NCBI RefSeq assembly: GCF_014297595.2
Contig: NZ_CP060414.2
Coordinates: 2,418,001 to 2,482,000, forward strand
DNA length: 64,000 bases
Direction: 5' to 3'
Source of the DNA: Neisseria musculi
GTDB lineage: Bacteria; Pseudomonadota; Gammaproteobacteria; Burkholderiales; Neisseriaceae
Shown: positions 1 to 8,517 of the stretch, piece by piece
How positions within the stretch are numbered: the first letter of the stretch is position 1
How the letters are laid out: each line of letters starts with the position of its first letter
Made by a program: the position numbers and the translations under genes
The notes under the pieces: model-generated
What the model was told of the DNA's origin: nothing
Database searches by the model: none
What the model saw: the letters and a program-made list of their open reading frames with translations, nothing else

Positions 1-108
1 GGTTTCAGACAGCTTTTTTGATTTATCCTGCTGTTTTTCCGTAGTTTTTTATGGTTGTTGCATCTGTGTGTGCTGCCGCCGGGCGGTGTTTCAGACGGCC
101 GCCCAAAC

Positions 109-1758
109 TCAGTGTTTCAGGATTTTCCAGTTTTTAATCTGCCAGTTGTCCATCGGGTCTTGCACCGAATAGCCGGCCACATAGGGTTTGACCAGGCGGG
201 CATTGGTGTAATGGTAAACAAAGATGGTGGCGGCATCCTGATCCAACACGGCCTCCGCATCGCGGTAGAGTTTGGCGCGCGCTTCGGGCGACACGCCTGC
301 GGCCAGCGTTTGGCTGATCAGGCGGTCGAACCCGGCGCTGCGGTATTTGCCGTAGTTGTTGCTGTTGTCGGATTTATAGGTGTTTAAAAACGAAGAGGCT
401 TCGTTGTAGTCGGCGCACCAGCCGCCGCGCGCCATTTGGTGGCGTTGGTTGCGGCGGGTGTCGAGATAGGTTTTCCATTCTTGGTTTACCAGCTGCACGT
501 TCACAAAGCCCAGCGCTTCTTTCCACAATGCGGCGGCGGCCACAGCGTTTTTCTTGTGGTTTTCGTTGGTGTTGTAGAGCAGCTCGAACGAAAGCGGCCG
601 GGTTTCGCCATAGCCCGCTTCGGCCAGCAGTTTTTTCGCTTCTGCGATGCGCTTGGCTTTATCCCATGCCTTCCACTCGGGCGTAAACGTTGCCATGCCC
701 TGCGCGGCGGGCGGGGTAAACTGGTAGGCCACGGTTTCGCCGCGCCCGACCACTTTTTCCGTCAGCGTTTCGCGGTCGAGCGAAAGTTGCAGGGCTTTGC
801 GCACTTTGGGGTTGTCAAACGGCGGCTTGGTGTGGTTGAACTCATAATAATAAGTGCACAGATAAGGGGCTGTTTTGACTTGGCTGCCCATTTCCTGCTG
901 CAGCGGTTTGAACTGCTCGGTGGGAATATCGTTGTAGCTGACATCGATTTCGCCTGCTTTGAAGCGGCTGATGTCGGTGTGTGCCGATGAGATGGGCAGC
1001 AACACGGCGCGGTTGATGGTGGTAGCGGCATCGTCATAATAGGCACTGTTGCGCTCGAGCACGATTTGGCTGTTTACCTCCCATGCGGCGGGCTTGTAGG
1101 GGCCGTTTACCACCATATTGGCAGGCAGCGTCCATTTTTCGCCGAATGTTTCCACGGTGGCGCGGTGCACCGGCTTGGTGGATGTGTGTATCAGCACATC
1201 GGGAAAATAAGGCACCGGCTCGGTGAGGGTGATTTGCAGCGTTTTACCGTCAAGGGCTTTCACGCCCAACGTATCGGGCTTGGCTTTGCCGTTGATAACC
1301 GGCTCCGCACCGGCCACTTTCACATCGGCCAAATAGCTGGCATAGGGCGAGGCGGTGGCGGGATCGGCCACGCGGCGCATACTGTACACAAAATCTTCGG
1401 CAGAAACCGGGTCGCCGTTGCTCCATTTTGCATCGCGCAGTTTGAACGTCCAAACTTTATTGTCGGCACTTTCCCACGATTGGGCCATGCCCGGCACGGT
1501 GTTGCCGTTGTTGTCGGTAGAAACCAGCCCCACCAGCATCTGCCGCAGAATATTGCTCTCGGGCACGCCCGATACTTTGTGGGGGTCGAGCGATTCCGGT
1601 TCGGCACCGTTGTTTACCGTGATTTCCTGCTTTTCGGCCGGCTCGGAAGACTGGGTTTGCCCGCCGGCAGAAGAGCCGCCGCCGCAGGCCGCCAGGCCGA
1701 ATGCGGCCGATAAGGCCCATATCAAGGGAAGGCATCGAGAGGTGGGATAAGGCTGCAT
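109..1758 (-). CDS. Peptide ABC transporter substrate-binding lipoprotein (OppA/DppA family)
   Basis: A 549-residue solute-binding protein of family 5 (SBP_bac_5), which captures peptides in the periplasm for an ABC importer. The N-terminus is a lipoprotein signal with lipobox LAAC at about residues 22-25, followed by a Gly/Ser-rich linker, so it should be anchored to a membrane. Family features visible include the early EPESLDPHK segment and the WxxxLRDAKWSNGDPV stretch. The ATG follows AGGAG with good spacing. No permease or ATPase gene is adjacent, so it may serve a transporter encoded elsewhere. The ligand (oligopeptide, dipeptide or murein peptide) cannot be told from sequence alone. Confidence 0.88.
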   Translation of the reverse strand: MQPYPTSRCLPLIWALSAAFGLAACGGGSSAGGQTQSSEPAEKQEITVNNGAEPESLDPHKVSGVPESNILRQMLVGLVSTDNNGNTVPGMAQSWESADNKVWTFKLRDAKWSNGDPVSAEDFVYSMRRVADPATASPYASYLADVKVAGAEPVINGKAKPDTLGVKALDGKTLQITLTEPVPYFPDVLIHTSTKPVHRATVETFGEKWTLPANMVVNGPYKPAAWEVNSQIVLERNSAYYDDAATTINRAVLLPISSAHTDISRFKAGEIDVSYNDIPTEQFKPLQQEMGSQVKTAPYLCTYYYEFNHTKPPFDNPKVRKALQLSLDRETLTEKVVGRGETVAYQFTPPAAQGMATFTPEWKAWDKAKRIAEAKKLLAEAGYGETRPLSFELLYNTNENHKKNAVAAAALWKEALGFVNVQLVNQEWKTYLDTRRNQRHQMARGGWCADYNEASSFLNTYKSDNSNNYGKYRSAGFDRLISQTLAAGVSPEARAKLYRDAEAVLDQDAATIFVYHYTNARLVKPYVAGYSVQDPMDNWQIKNWKILKH

Positions 1759-1795
1759 AACGTTACTCCTGTGGGCGGCAACGCCGCATGATTGG

Positions 1796-1893
1796 CGTGA
1801 ATCCTTCGTTTCCGTTACGGCGTTGCTGCGCTTTTGCGCAAGAGAACGGTTTGCAGGCCGCCCGATACTGAAAATAAAGCGGATTCACTATAA
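1796..1893. repeat. Correia-like mini-element with TATAGTGAA-type ends
   Basis: One end reads, on the minus strand, TATAGTGAATCCGCTTTATT (1893 downward). The other end, from about 1796, is a degraded version (GTGAATCC, then TTCCGTTACGG). The interior GTTACGGCGTTGCTGCGC and AGAGAACGG resemble the core of Neisseria Correia (CREE) elements as I recall them. The same end sequence recurs at 31346-31650. It lies upstream of the peptide-binding lipoprotein gene and could affect its promoter. Assignment rests on visual matching. Confidence 0.55.
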
Positions 1894-2004
1894 AGATACG
1901 GTTTCGGCACTATTCTTTTCAAGAAAGTGAATAAGTGTCAAGCGGTTTTTACCCTGTCAAGTTGCGGGCACGGCGGGGATAACGCCGTATCGCGAACCCG
2001 TTTG

Positions 2005-2052
2005 GTTTCTGTTGCAGACGTTGCCGCGCTTTGGCTCAAAGGGAACGGTTCG
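2005..2052. repeat. Second Correia-core-like fragment
   Basis: The stretch around 2013-2045 (GACGTTGCCGCGCTTTGGCT, then AAAGGGAACGG) resembles the CREE core GGCGTTGCCTCGCCTTAGCT..AAAGAGAACG without recognisable ends. With the element at 1796-1893 it fills most of the 367-bp gap between the binding-protein gene and glnE. No gene is seen in this gap. Confidence 0.4.
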
Positions 2053-2084
2053 GCAGACCCGGCGGCGGAGGGCGGCAGCGTTTG

Positions 2085-2120
2085 GCCGTCTGAAAAACCA
2101 TCCGGTGTTTTTCAGACGGT
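2085..2120. terminator. Inverted DUS pair downstream of glnE
   Basis: GGCCGTCTGAAAAA and TTTTTCAGACGG form a hairpin just past the glnE stop, where glnE transcripts (minus strand) would end. Such paired uptake sequences commonly act as Rho-independent terminators in Neisseria. Confidence 0.5.
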
Positions 2121-2125
2121 CATGT

Positions 2126-4822
2126 TCAGACGGCCTCGAAGCGCGCATCTTCGCCGAACACCTGCCGCCACAGGCTGCGCACGTTTTGGTAATGGTTTAA
2201 CAGCTCGGGGGTGAGGTTGACTTTGTCGGCATCGCGCAGTTTGGTGTTGTGCTGCTGCCGGCGGTAGAAGCGGTAGGCGGTGCGGCTTTGCTCTGCCAGG
2301 GCTTTATCGATCAGGCCGGCATCGGCGGCGATGTTCAGCAGGGCGATGTTGCCGTAGTTGTCGAGCAGTTCGGGGTGTCGGTACGAATGCGCCAGAATCA
2401 GATACTGCACGATAAATTCCACATCGACCACGCCGCCGCGCGCGTATTTGACATCGCTGTCGGCCGGCGGGTGGGCGGCGAACATTTTTTCGCGCATGGC
2501 AATGATTTCGCGGGCGAGCGCGGCGGCATCGCGCGGCTGTGTGAGTACTTGTTGGCGCAGGCGGTCGAAAAACGTGCCTATTGCGCTGCTGCCGCAGATG
2601 AAGCGGGCACGGGTGAGGGATTGGTGTTCCCACGTCCACGCGCTTTCGTGCTGGTATTTTTCAAAGGCGGCGGTGCTGTGGGCGAGAAAGCCGGCATCGC
2701 CGTTGGGGCGCAGGCGCAAATCGACATCGTAGAGCGTGCCTGCGCCGGTGGCGGCGGAAAGCCAGTTGGTGAGGCGGCGCACGAAGCGGCCGTAGATGTC
2801 GGGCGCATCGGGGTGGGGGTCGTGGTAGAGATAGACCAGGTCGAGGTCGGAGGCGTAGCCCAGCTCTTTGCCGCCGAGTTTGCCGTAGCCGATAACGGCG
2901 ATATTCGGGGTGTCGGTGTGGGTTTTGGGGGTGTCGGCCCACACGGCGGGCAGGGCGGCGGCGAGCAGGGTGTCGGCCAGCGCGGAGAGTTGGTCGGACA
3001 AGGCTTCAACCGTCCATAATCCGGCCAAATCCTGCACGGCAAGGCGGAATATCTGGGTGTGTTGGAAGTGGCGCAGAATGTCCATCTGTGCTTCGGTGTC
3101 GCCCCGGGCGTTGGCGAGGCCGTCTGAAAGCGCGGCGGCGAGCGCGGGCCAGTGGTATTCGGTTTCCATTAACTGAGCGCTCAAAAGTTCATCGAGCAGT
3201 ATCGGGTATCGGCACAGGTAGGCGGCCACCCACGAGCTTTGCCCCATGATGCCGGCCAGTTGCCGCAGCGCCTGCGGGTGTTCGTTGAGAAAGGCCAGAT
3301 AGGCGGAGCGGCGGCTGACGGTTTCGAGAAAGTCGATAAGCCGCAGCAGGGCGGCGGTGGGGCGGGGTTGGGCGGCGGCGGCTTCTGCCAGGGCCGGCAT
3401 CACGGCATCAAAACGCGGTTGGGCGTGGGCGGAAAGGCGGCGGTATTTGTGGCTGCGGCGCAGTTGTTCGAGCCGTTCGGCCACGGTTTCGGCCTCGAAG
3501 CCGTGTTCGGCCAGGCGGTTGCGCAGGGTTTCTCCGCTGCCGTTTTCCTGCCATATCCACTGCCAGCTTTTGCCGGTTTGTTGCGGGGTTTCTTCCGGTT
3601 GGGCGAGGATTTCGTTAAAGATGGCGTTGACTCGGTTGCGGTGGCGGTTGAGGCCGTCTGAAAAGGCGGCGTAGCCGGCAAAGCCCATGCTTTCGGCCAA
3701 CAGCTGTTGTTGTTCGGGGTTTTGCGGCAGGGTTTGGGTTTGCTGGTCGTCCCAATATTGCAGGCGGTGTTCCACATCGCGCAAAAAGCGGTAGGCGGCT
3801 AAGAGGGTGTCGGCGGTGTGGCGTTCGAGTATGCCCAGGCGGGCGAGTTCGTGCAGGGTTTCCTGCGTGCCTTTCATCTGCAGGCTGCGGATGCGGCCGC
3901 CGCGTATCATTTGGAAAATCTGGGCGACAAATTCTATTTCGCGGATGCCGCCCGCGCCGAGTTTGATATTGTTTTCCATGCCTTTGCGGCCGACTTCGCT
4001 GCGGATTTGGCGGTGCAGCGCGCGCATGGCCGCGTAGGCGTTGAAGTCGAGATATTTGCGGAACACGAAAGGCCGCACCAGCGGGGCGATGCCGTTGGGG
4101 TGGGGCGTAACCACGCGGCCTTTGCACCAGGCGTAGCGTTCCCATTCGCGCCCCTGCTGTATCAGATATTGCTCCAGCGCGGTTTCGCTCAGCACCAGCG
4201 CGCCGGCATCGCCCTCCGGCCGCAGGCGCATATCGACACGGAACACTTGGCCGTCTGAAGTGATGTCGTTTAGCAGCGCAATCAGTTTCTGGCCGGTTTT
4301 GGTGAAAAATTCCTGATTGCTGCGGGTGCGTTTGCTGTTGGTGTCGCCCGCTTCGGGGTAAACAAAAATCAGGTCGATATCGGAAGACACGTTTAATTCG
4401 TAACCGCCGGCCTTGCCCATCGCCACCACGCTCAGGTGCTGCGGCTCGTTTGTGTGGCGGCCGATGGGCGTGCCGTACCTATCCTGATAATAGGCATGGG
4501 CGAAATCGAGCGCGGTATTCACGGCAAAATCGGCAAACAGCGTGATGGTGCGGGTAACTTCGGCCAAATCGCTGATGCGGTTGATGTCGCGCACGATAAT
4601 CTGCGCGGCCACATAGCGGCGCAGCAGGCGCAACTGGCGCGCCAGCTCGGCTTCGTTTTCACCGGCAAGAATGGCTTCCCAATCGGCAAAGGCGTGGAAA
4701 TCGGCGGTGTCGAGCACTTTATCCAGCATGGGGTGCAGGATTTCGGGCTTGAGGTTGCCGTTGTCGAGATGGCGGGCGAGATAGAGGGAATGGCGGCGGG
4801 CGTTGGCAGTGAGGGTTTGCAT
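2126..4822 (-). CDS. glnE: Bifunctional glutamine synthetase adenylyltransferase/deadenylase
   Basis: GlnE (898 residues, the usual length) adds AMP to, and removes it from, the regulatory tyrosine of glutamine synthetase in response to PII and glutamine. Two nucleotidyltransferase cores are visible: a GKAGGYELNVSSDIDL segment in the N-terminal half and GKLGGKELGYASDLDL in the C-terminal half, each carrying the paired acidic residues. A GGIREIEF stretch follows the first core and GGVVDVEF the second. The gene ends in codons GCC GTC TGA, which are part of a DUS. Two more DUS lie inside the gene (read as LSDGL and FSDGL). Its substrate GlnA is encoded at 17460-18878. Confidence 0.97.
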   Translation of the reverse strand: MQTLTANARRHSLYLARHLDNGNLKPEILHPMLDKVLDTADFHAFADWEAILAGENEAELARQLRLLRRYVAAQIIVRDINRISDLAEVTRTITLFADFAVNTALDFAHAYYQDRYGTPIGRHTNEPQHLSVVAMGKAGGYELNVSSDIDLIFVYPEAGDTNSKRTRSNQEFFTKTGQKLIALLNDITSDGQVFRVDMRLRPEGDAGALVLSETALEQYLIQQGREWERYAWCKGRVVTPHPNGIAPLVRPFVFRKYLDFNAYAAMRALHRQIRSEVGRKGMENNIKLGAGGIREIEFVAQIFQMIRGGRIRSLQMKGTQETLHELARLGILERHTADTLLAAYRFLRDVEHRLQYWDDQQTQTLPQNPEQQQLLAESMGFAGYAAFSDGLNRHRNRVNAIFNEILAQPEETPQQTGKSWQWIWQENGSGETLRNRLAEHGFEAETVAERLEQLRRSHKYRRLSAHAQPRFDAVMPALAEAAAAQPRPTAALLRLIDFLETVSRRSAYLAFLNEHPQALRQLAGIMGQSSWVAAYLCRYPILLDELLSAQLMETEYHWPALAAALSDGLANARGDTEAQMDILRHFQHTQIFRLAVQDLAGLWTVEALSDQLSALADTLLAAALPAVWADTPKTHTDTPNIAVIGYGKLGGKELGYASDLDLVYLYHDPHPDAPDIYGRFVRRLTNWLSAATGAGTLYDVDLRLRPNGDAGFLAHSTAAFEKYQHESAWTWEHQSLTRARFICGSSAIGTFFDRLRQQVLTQPRDAAALAREIIAMREKMFAAHPPADSDVKYARGGVVDVEFIVQYLILAHSYRHPELLDNYGNIALLNIAADAGLIDKALAEQSRTAYRFYRRQQHNTKLRDADKVNLTPELLNHYQNVRSLWRQVFGEDARFEAV

Positions 4823-4889
4823 GGCAGAAATCGGGCGGCTGGGGTTGGCGCGGAAGCCGGCGTGTCTGCAAAGGCTGCCGGCGGTCGGT

Positions 4890-4972
4890 TTCAGACGGCC
4901 TCGTTATTGCAGGGCGGTTGGGACGGGCCGTCTGAACATACAGGCCGTCTGAAAATATGGCGTTCAGACGGC
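4890..4972. repeat. Cluster of four DNA uptake sequences
   Basis: Four copies of GCCGTCTGAA fall within 83 bp between the isochorismatase-like gene and glnE: minus strand at 4890-4899, plus at 4927-4936 and 4944-4953, minus at 4963-4972. They can pair into hairpins ending transcription from the hydrolase gene. DUS mark DNA for uptake during natural transformation. Confidence 0.85.
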
Positions 4973-4980
4973 TTTACGCT

Positions 4981-5523
4981 TTATTGGATCAGTTTGGACA
5001 CGGTTTTAAACGCCGGGTGTTTGGCATCGCCCAACAGCCCGAACAGCACGCTTTCCACATTGGAAACCACCGCGCCGGCAGCACGCATCTGCTCCAGCGC
5101 ATTGGCTTTGTTGGCGGGCGCGCGCGATGCGGTGCATTCAAACGGCACATACACACCCAACCCTGCCGCGCGCAAATCGAGCACGGTTTGCAGCATACAC
5201 ACATGGGCTTCAGCGCCGATAAGAATCACGTTTTGAATCCGGCGGCTCTGCAAAAACTGCTCGGTTTCGGGTATCAGCGCGGAAAAACGCGTTTTTTCAA
5301 ACACGGGCGCGCTGCCCAGCAGGCCGGCAACGGGGGCAACCGTGCGCCCCAAACCTTTCGGGTATTGCTCGGTGACCGCCAGCGGCACGCCCAAAGCCTG
5401 CAAACCTTGCAGCAGCGTCAGGCTGTTTTCTACCATTTCTGCGGCCTGGTGGAGTGCAGGGTTCAGGCGCTCCTGAATATCGACTACGATGCAGGCGGTG
5501 TTGTCGGGGCGGGGGTGGGGCAT
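4981..5523 (-). CDS. Isochorismatase-family cysteine hydrolase (YcaC-like)
   Basis: A 180-residue cysteine hydrolase. The catalytic set is visible: Asp in CIVVDIQERL near the N-terminus, a mid-protein Lys, and the nucleophilic Cys in GAEAHVCMLQT. Family members hydrolyse amide or vinyl-ether bonds in small molecules; the substrate here is unknown. The start is the ATG at 5523 because AGGAG lies six bases upstream. The open frame runs on to 5643, but that extension does not resemble the family. No partner gene is adjacent. Confidence 0.85.
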   Translation of the reverse strand: MPHPRPDNTACIVVDIQERLNPALHQAAEMVENSLTLLQGLQALGVPLAVTEQYPKGLGRTVAPVAGLLGSAPVFEKTRFSALIPETEQFLQSRRIQNVILIGAEAHVCMLQTVLDLRAAGLGVYVPFECTASRAPANKANALEQMRAAGAVVSNVESVLFGLLGDAKHPAFKTVSKLIQ

Positions 5524-6009
5524 GGCATTCTCCTGTTTTTCCATAGGGTTTTCAGACGGCCTATTATTTATCCGAACGGCTCCGGGGGCAAGGGTAAAGA
5601 CAGATTTGGTTTGGCAGAACAAAATTTTTATATTTATATTCAATATAATGATTAAATCAAATGCAATAGTTTCATATATTTATATAAAGCCGTTCATATT
5701 CTGAATTTGACCGTTAAGACTGGACTCAGGCAATTTTTACGGGAGTTAATATAAGCTGTATCAAACTATAAATTGAGCCTGAGGGTTGGTGTCAGGCTGA
5801 AAAATAAGTTGGCTCACATTACTTACAAATCGTGAAACCACACCGGACAAGAAAAGGCAGCCGACTGCGGCGCAGACGGGTAAGGCCGGATGCAACTGCA
5901 TCGTTTTGTGTTGGTTTGCGGTAAAACGTTCTGTTGTTTCTCATTTGAAAAATCACTGCATCACGTTTCTCAAGATGCGGAAACCCCCTTGAAATTTCCA
6001 AATCAAATC
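5524..6009. other. Gene-free region upstream of pgaA
   Basis: 486 bp with no convincing gene. The part from about 5620 to 5710 is markedly AT-rich, unlike the flanking genes. A short hairpin (AGCCTGA/TCAGGCT) lies near 5775-5797. This gap must hold the promoter and any regulatory sites of the pga operon, but I could not assign a promoter with confidence. Confidence 0.5.
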
Positions 6010-8415
6010 ATGAGCCGAATCCACAAAATTTCTTTATGCACGGCGGCCGCTTTTGCATCTGTGCCGTTTGCGGCCGCCCAAGACATCCAGGCCGAACGCG
6101 AACGCTGGGCGCTCCACGCCCGCAGCGGAGAGGCACAGCTTGCCGAATCGGTGGCGCAGTTGGGCGATCTGTATGCGCAAAGCGGCGATGCAAAAGTGCG
6201 CGCCGATTTGATTGCCCTGCTGGTGCGGCAGGAAAAACCGGAAGCGGCATTGGCCGTATGTGCCGGCTGCCCGATTGAAAGCTATAGTGCAGACGAGTTG
6301 GAAAACCTCGCCAAGGCCGCCCGCGACATCAAACAATACCCGCAGGCCGCCGCATTCTACCGCAGCTTGCAGCTTGCCGCGCCGCAGAATCAAACCGGTT
6401 ATCTGGGGAGCGCGCTGGTTGCGGTGGACAGCGGAGACTATGCCGCTGCACAGCAGCAGATCGAATCTTACCTCAGGCGTTTCGGTAACGATAAGGGCAT
6501 ACGCAACGCCCAAGCCTATCTGAAACAGCGCACGCAGCCGCTCACCGAGCGTCTGGCCGAGCAGCAGCGCCTGTTTGAAGCAGACCCCGCCAACGGTGAC
6601 CATGCCTTGCAGCTTTACCGCACTGCCGCCCAATTGCAGCTTTTTCCGCAGCAGGAGCGGATTATGGCTCAGTTTCCCGAGCGGTTCGGCGAACAAGACC
6701 GTTTGTGGCTGCAGGCGGCCAAAGCGGTTGTGTTGCTGCGTGGCGCCCGCCAAACCGGCGATCCGGCGCAAATCCGTGAGGCTTATGAGAGCCTGGGCGA
6801 AGTGGTCGGCAAATCGGAAGCGGGCAGCCCGCTGCACACGCAGGCATTGCGCGACCGCGTGGCCGCCGCCGTGGCTTTAGGCAACGAAAAACAGGCGTTG
6901 CGCGATTACCGGATGCTGGAAGGGCAGGGCAGGCAGCCCGATTATGTGCAGGACGGATATGCTAAGGCCCTGCTGATGGCCGGAAGCCCGCGTCAAGCGC
7001 GCAAGGTGCTGCACGGGCGCATGAACCGCCAGATGGCGGTGCAGGGCAAACTTGATCCTGAATTAGTGGAGATGTTGGCGGAAACCGATGCCGATTTGAT
7101 GGAGTTTTCGGCCGCTCAAGAAAAAATCAAACATTGGAATCCGAAAAAATACACGCCCGACTTCACCCACACCGTTGAAGTGGAAAACCCGTATTACGAT
7201 ACCCAATATTTTTGGAATACCCGCCTGGAAGCCTGGAACGGCAATGTGAAAGGCGCGCACAAACTGATGCAGGACTGGCTCGGCGAACACCCCGCCGACC
7301 CGTGGGCGATGGTTTTGGACGGTGAGTTGTCGCAGATTGACGGCCATGAAGACCGCGCCTTGGCAAGGTTCGATGCCGCCCGCGAATATTTGGGCGAACC
7401 CGGACAAAAGTGGATAGACGGCAAAGCTGCCGCTGCTCATATGTCGGCAGGCAACTGGCGGGCGGCAGCAAGATTATCCGCAGGGCTGGGCCGCGATGAT
7501 GTCGGTCACAAGGGGTTTTGGCAGCTTTACGATGAAGAGCGCGCCGCCCGTTTGGAAATCGGCGGCATGGCAATGAAAGCTACCTCGCCTGCAGACGGCA
7601 CCGAATGGGCGCAAACTGCCAAACTCTACAGCCCGCGCAGCAGCAGCGGCCACCGTGCCTATATTGCGCAGCAGCACAACGATGTGCCCAACCACGGCAG
7701 GCCGCTGCGTGCCGGCCGGGTGGGGGCGGGTGCCGAAATCAATCTTTATCCGGTGGTGGTGCATGCCGAAGCAGGGCACGGCACACAGCTTAACGGCAAA
7801 GCTTACGCTGTGCTGGGTGCGGATTGGCGCGTAAACGACTTTGTGGGCTTCACCGCCCGCGCCGCCTCCAACAGCGTTAATACCCCCGTTAAAGCTCTGT
7901 GGCAGGAAGTGTATGCCGATGAATACACTTTGGGCGCGGAATATACCCATTCGGCGGCCACCCGCGCGGGCATGGGTGCGGGCGTGATGAAATTTGATGA
8001 CGGCAACACCCGCCAAACCGTCCATGCCTGGCTTTCACACGATATTTTCCAACACAACCGCTGGAAATTGGGCAGCTCGCTGTGGGCAGATTACAGCCGC
8101 AACAAAGATATTCCCTCTGCCTTTTACTACAACCCCGAAAACAGCAAAACCGTGAGCGGCGAGCTGGCGCTTTCCTACACCCTGCCGCTGGACAACGGCA
8201 TCAGGTTCACCCAAACCGCCGCCGGCAGCGCAGGGCGTTACCGGCAGGCCGGCCACCCAGCCGAAAACACCTGGCAGATTAAATACGGCCACGATTGGCG
8301 TTTCGGCCGCCGCGCCGCGCTGGGTTACGAGTTCGGCCGCCGCCGCGCCATGTATGACGGCAGTCTCGAATATCAAAACTTCGGCGGCGCCAAGTTGAGC
8401 GTGAAGTTTTACTGA
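6010..8415 (+). CDS. pgaA: Poly-beta-1,6-N-acetylglucosamine export porin PgaA
   Basis: PgaA (801 residues; E. coli PgaA is about 807) is the outer-membrane porin through which partially deacetylated PNAG leaves the cell. The N-terminus is a signal peptide ending near AAAQ (residue about 24). Next come alpha-helical TPR-like repeats rich in Ala, Leu and Gln (to about residue 500), then a C-terminal beta-barrel with alternating aromatic strands ending in KFY. The ATG at 6010 gives a proper signal peptide; the longer frame from 5890 does not, though its ribosome site is weak. First gene of pgaABCD. Confidence 0.93.
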   Translation: MSRIHKISLCTAAAFASVPFAAAQDIQAERERWALHARSGEAQLAESVAQLGDLYAQSGDAKVRADLIALLVRQEKPEAALAVCAGCPIESYSADELENLAKAARDIKQYPQAAAFYRSLQLAAPQNQTGYLGSALVAVDSGDYAAAQQQIESYLRRFGNDKGIRNAQAYLKQRTQPLTERLAEQQRLFEADPANGDHALQLYRTAAQLQLFPQQERIMAQFPERFGEQDRLWLQAAKAVVLLRGARQTGDPAQIREAYESLGEVVGKSEAGSPLHTQALRDRVAAAVALGNEKQALRDYRMLEGQGRQPDYVQDGYAKALLMAGSPRQARKVLHGRMNRQMAVQGKLDPELVEMLAETDADLMEFSAAQEKIKHWNPKKYTPDFTHTVEVENPYYDTQYFWNTRLEAWNGNVKGAHKLMQDWLGEHPADPWAMVLDGELSQIDGHEDRALARFDAAREYLGEPGQKWIDGKAAAAHMSAGNWRAAARLSAGLGRDDVGHKGFWQLYDEERAARLEIGGMAMKATSPADGTEWAQTAKLYSPRSSSGHRAYIAQQHNDVPNHGRPLRAGRVGAGAEINLYPVVVHAEAGHGTQLNGKAYAVLGADWRVNDFVGFTARAASNSVNTPVKALWQEVYADEYTLGAEYTHSAATRAGMGAGVMKFDDGNTRQTVHAWLSHDIFQHNRWKLGSSLWADYSRNKDIPSAFYYNPENSKTVSGELALSYTLPLDNGIRFTQTAAGSAGRYRQAGHPAENTWQIKYGHDWRFGRRAALGYEFGRRRAMYDGSLEYQNFGGAKLSVKFY

Positions 8416-8427
8416 CCGAATGTCTGC

Positions 8428-8470
8428 TTTTCAGACGGCCTCGGCTCCGGCTTCAAGGCCGTCTGAAAAC
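8428..8470. terminator. Inverted DUS pair between pgaA and pgaB
   Basis: TTCAGACGGCCT and AGGCCGTCTGAA are separated by about 15 bases. In this position the hairpin may attenuate rather than end transcription, giving more PgaA than the downstream enzymes, or stabilise the message. That role is inferred. Confidence 0.4.
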
Positions 8471-8517
8471 ACCAGCCGGCATTCCATTGAAACCAAGATT
8501 ACCGAAGGCAGAAAAAC

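Noticed and set aside
1-108. Possible gene end at the left edge
   Set aside because: Only a DUS and spacer sequence; no frame with recognisable content.
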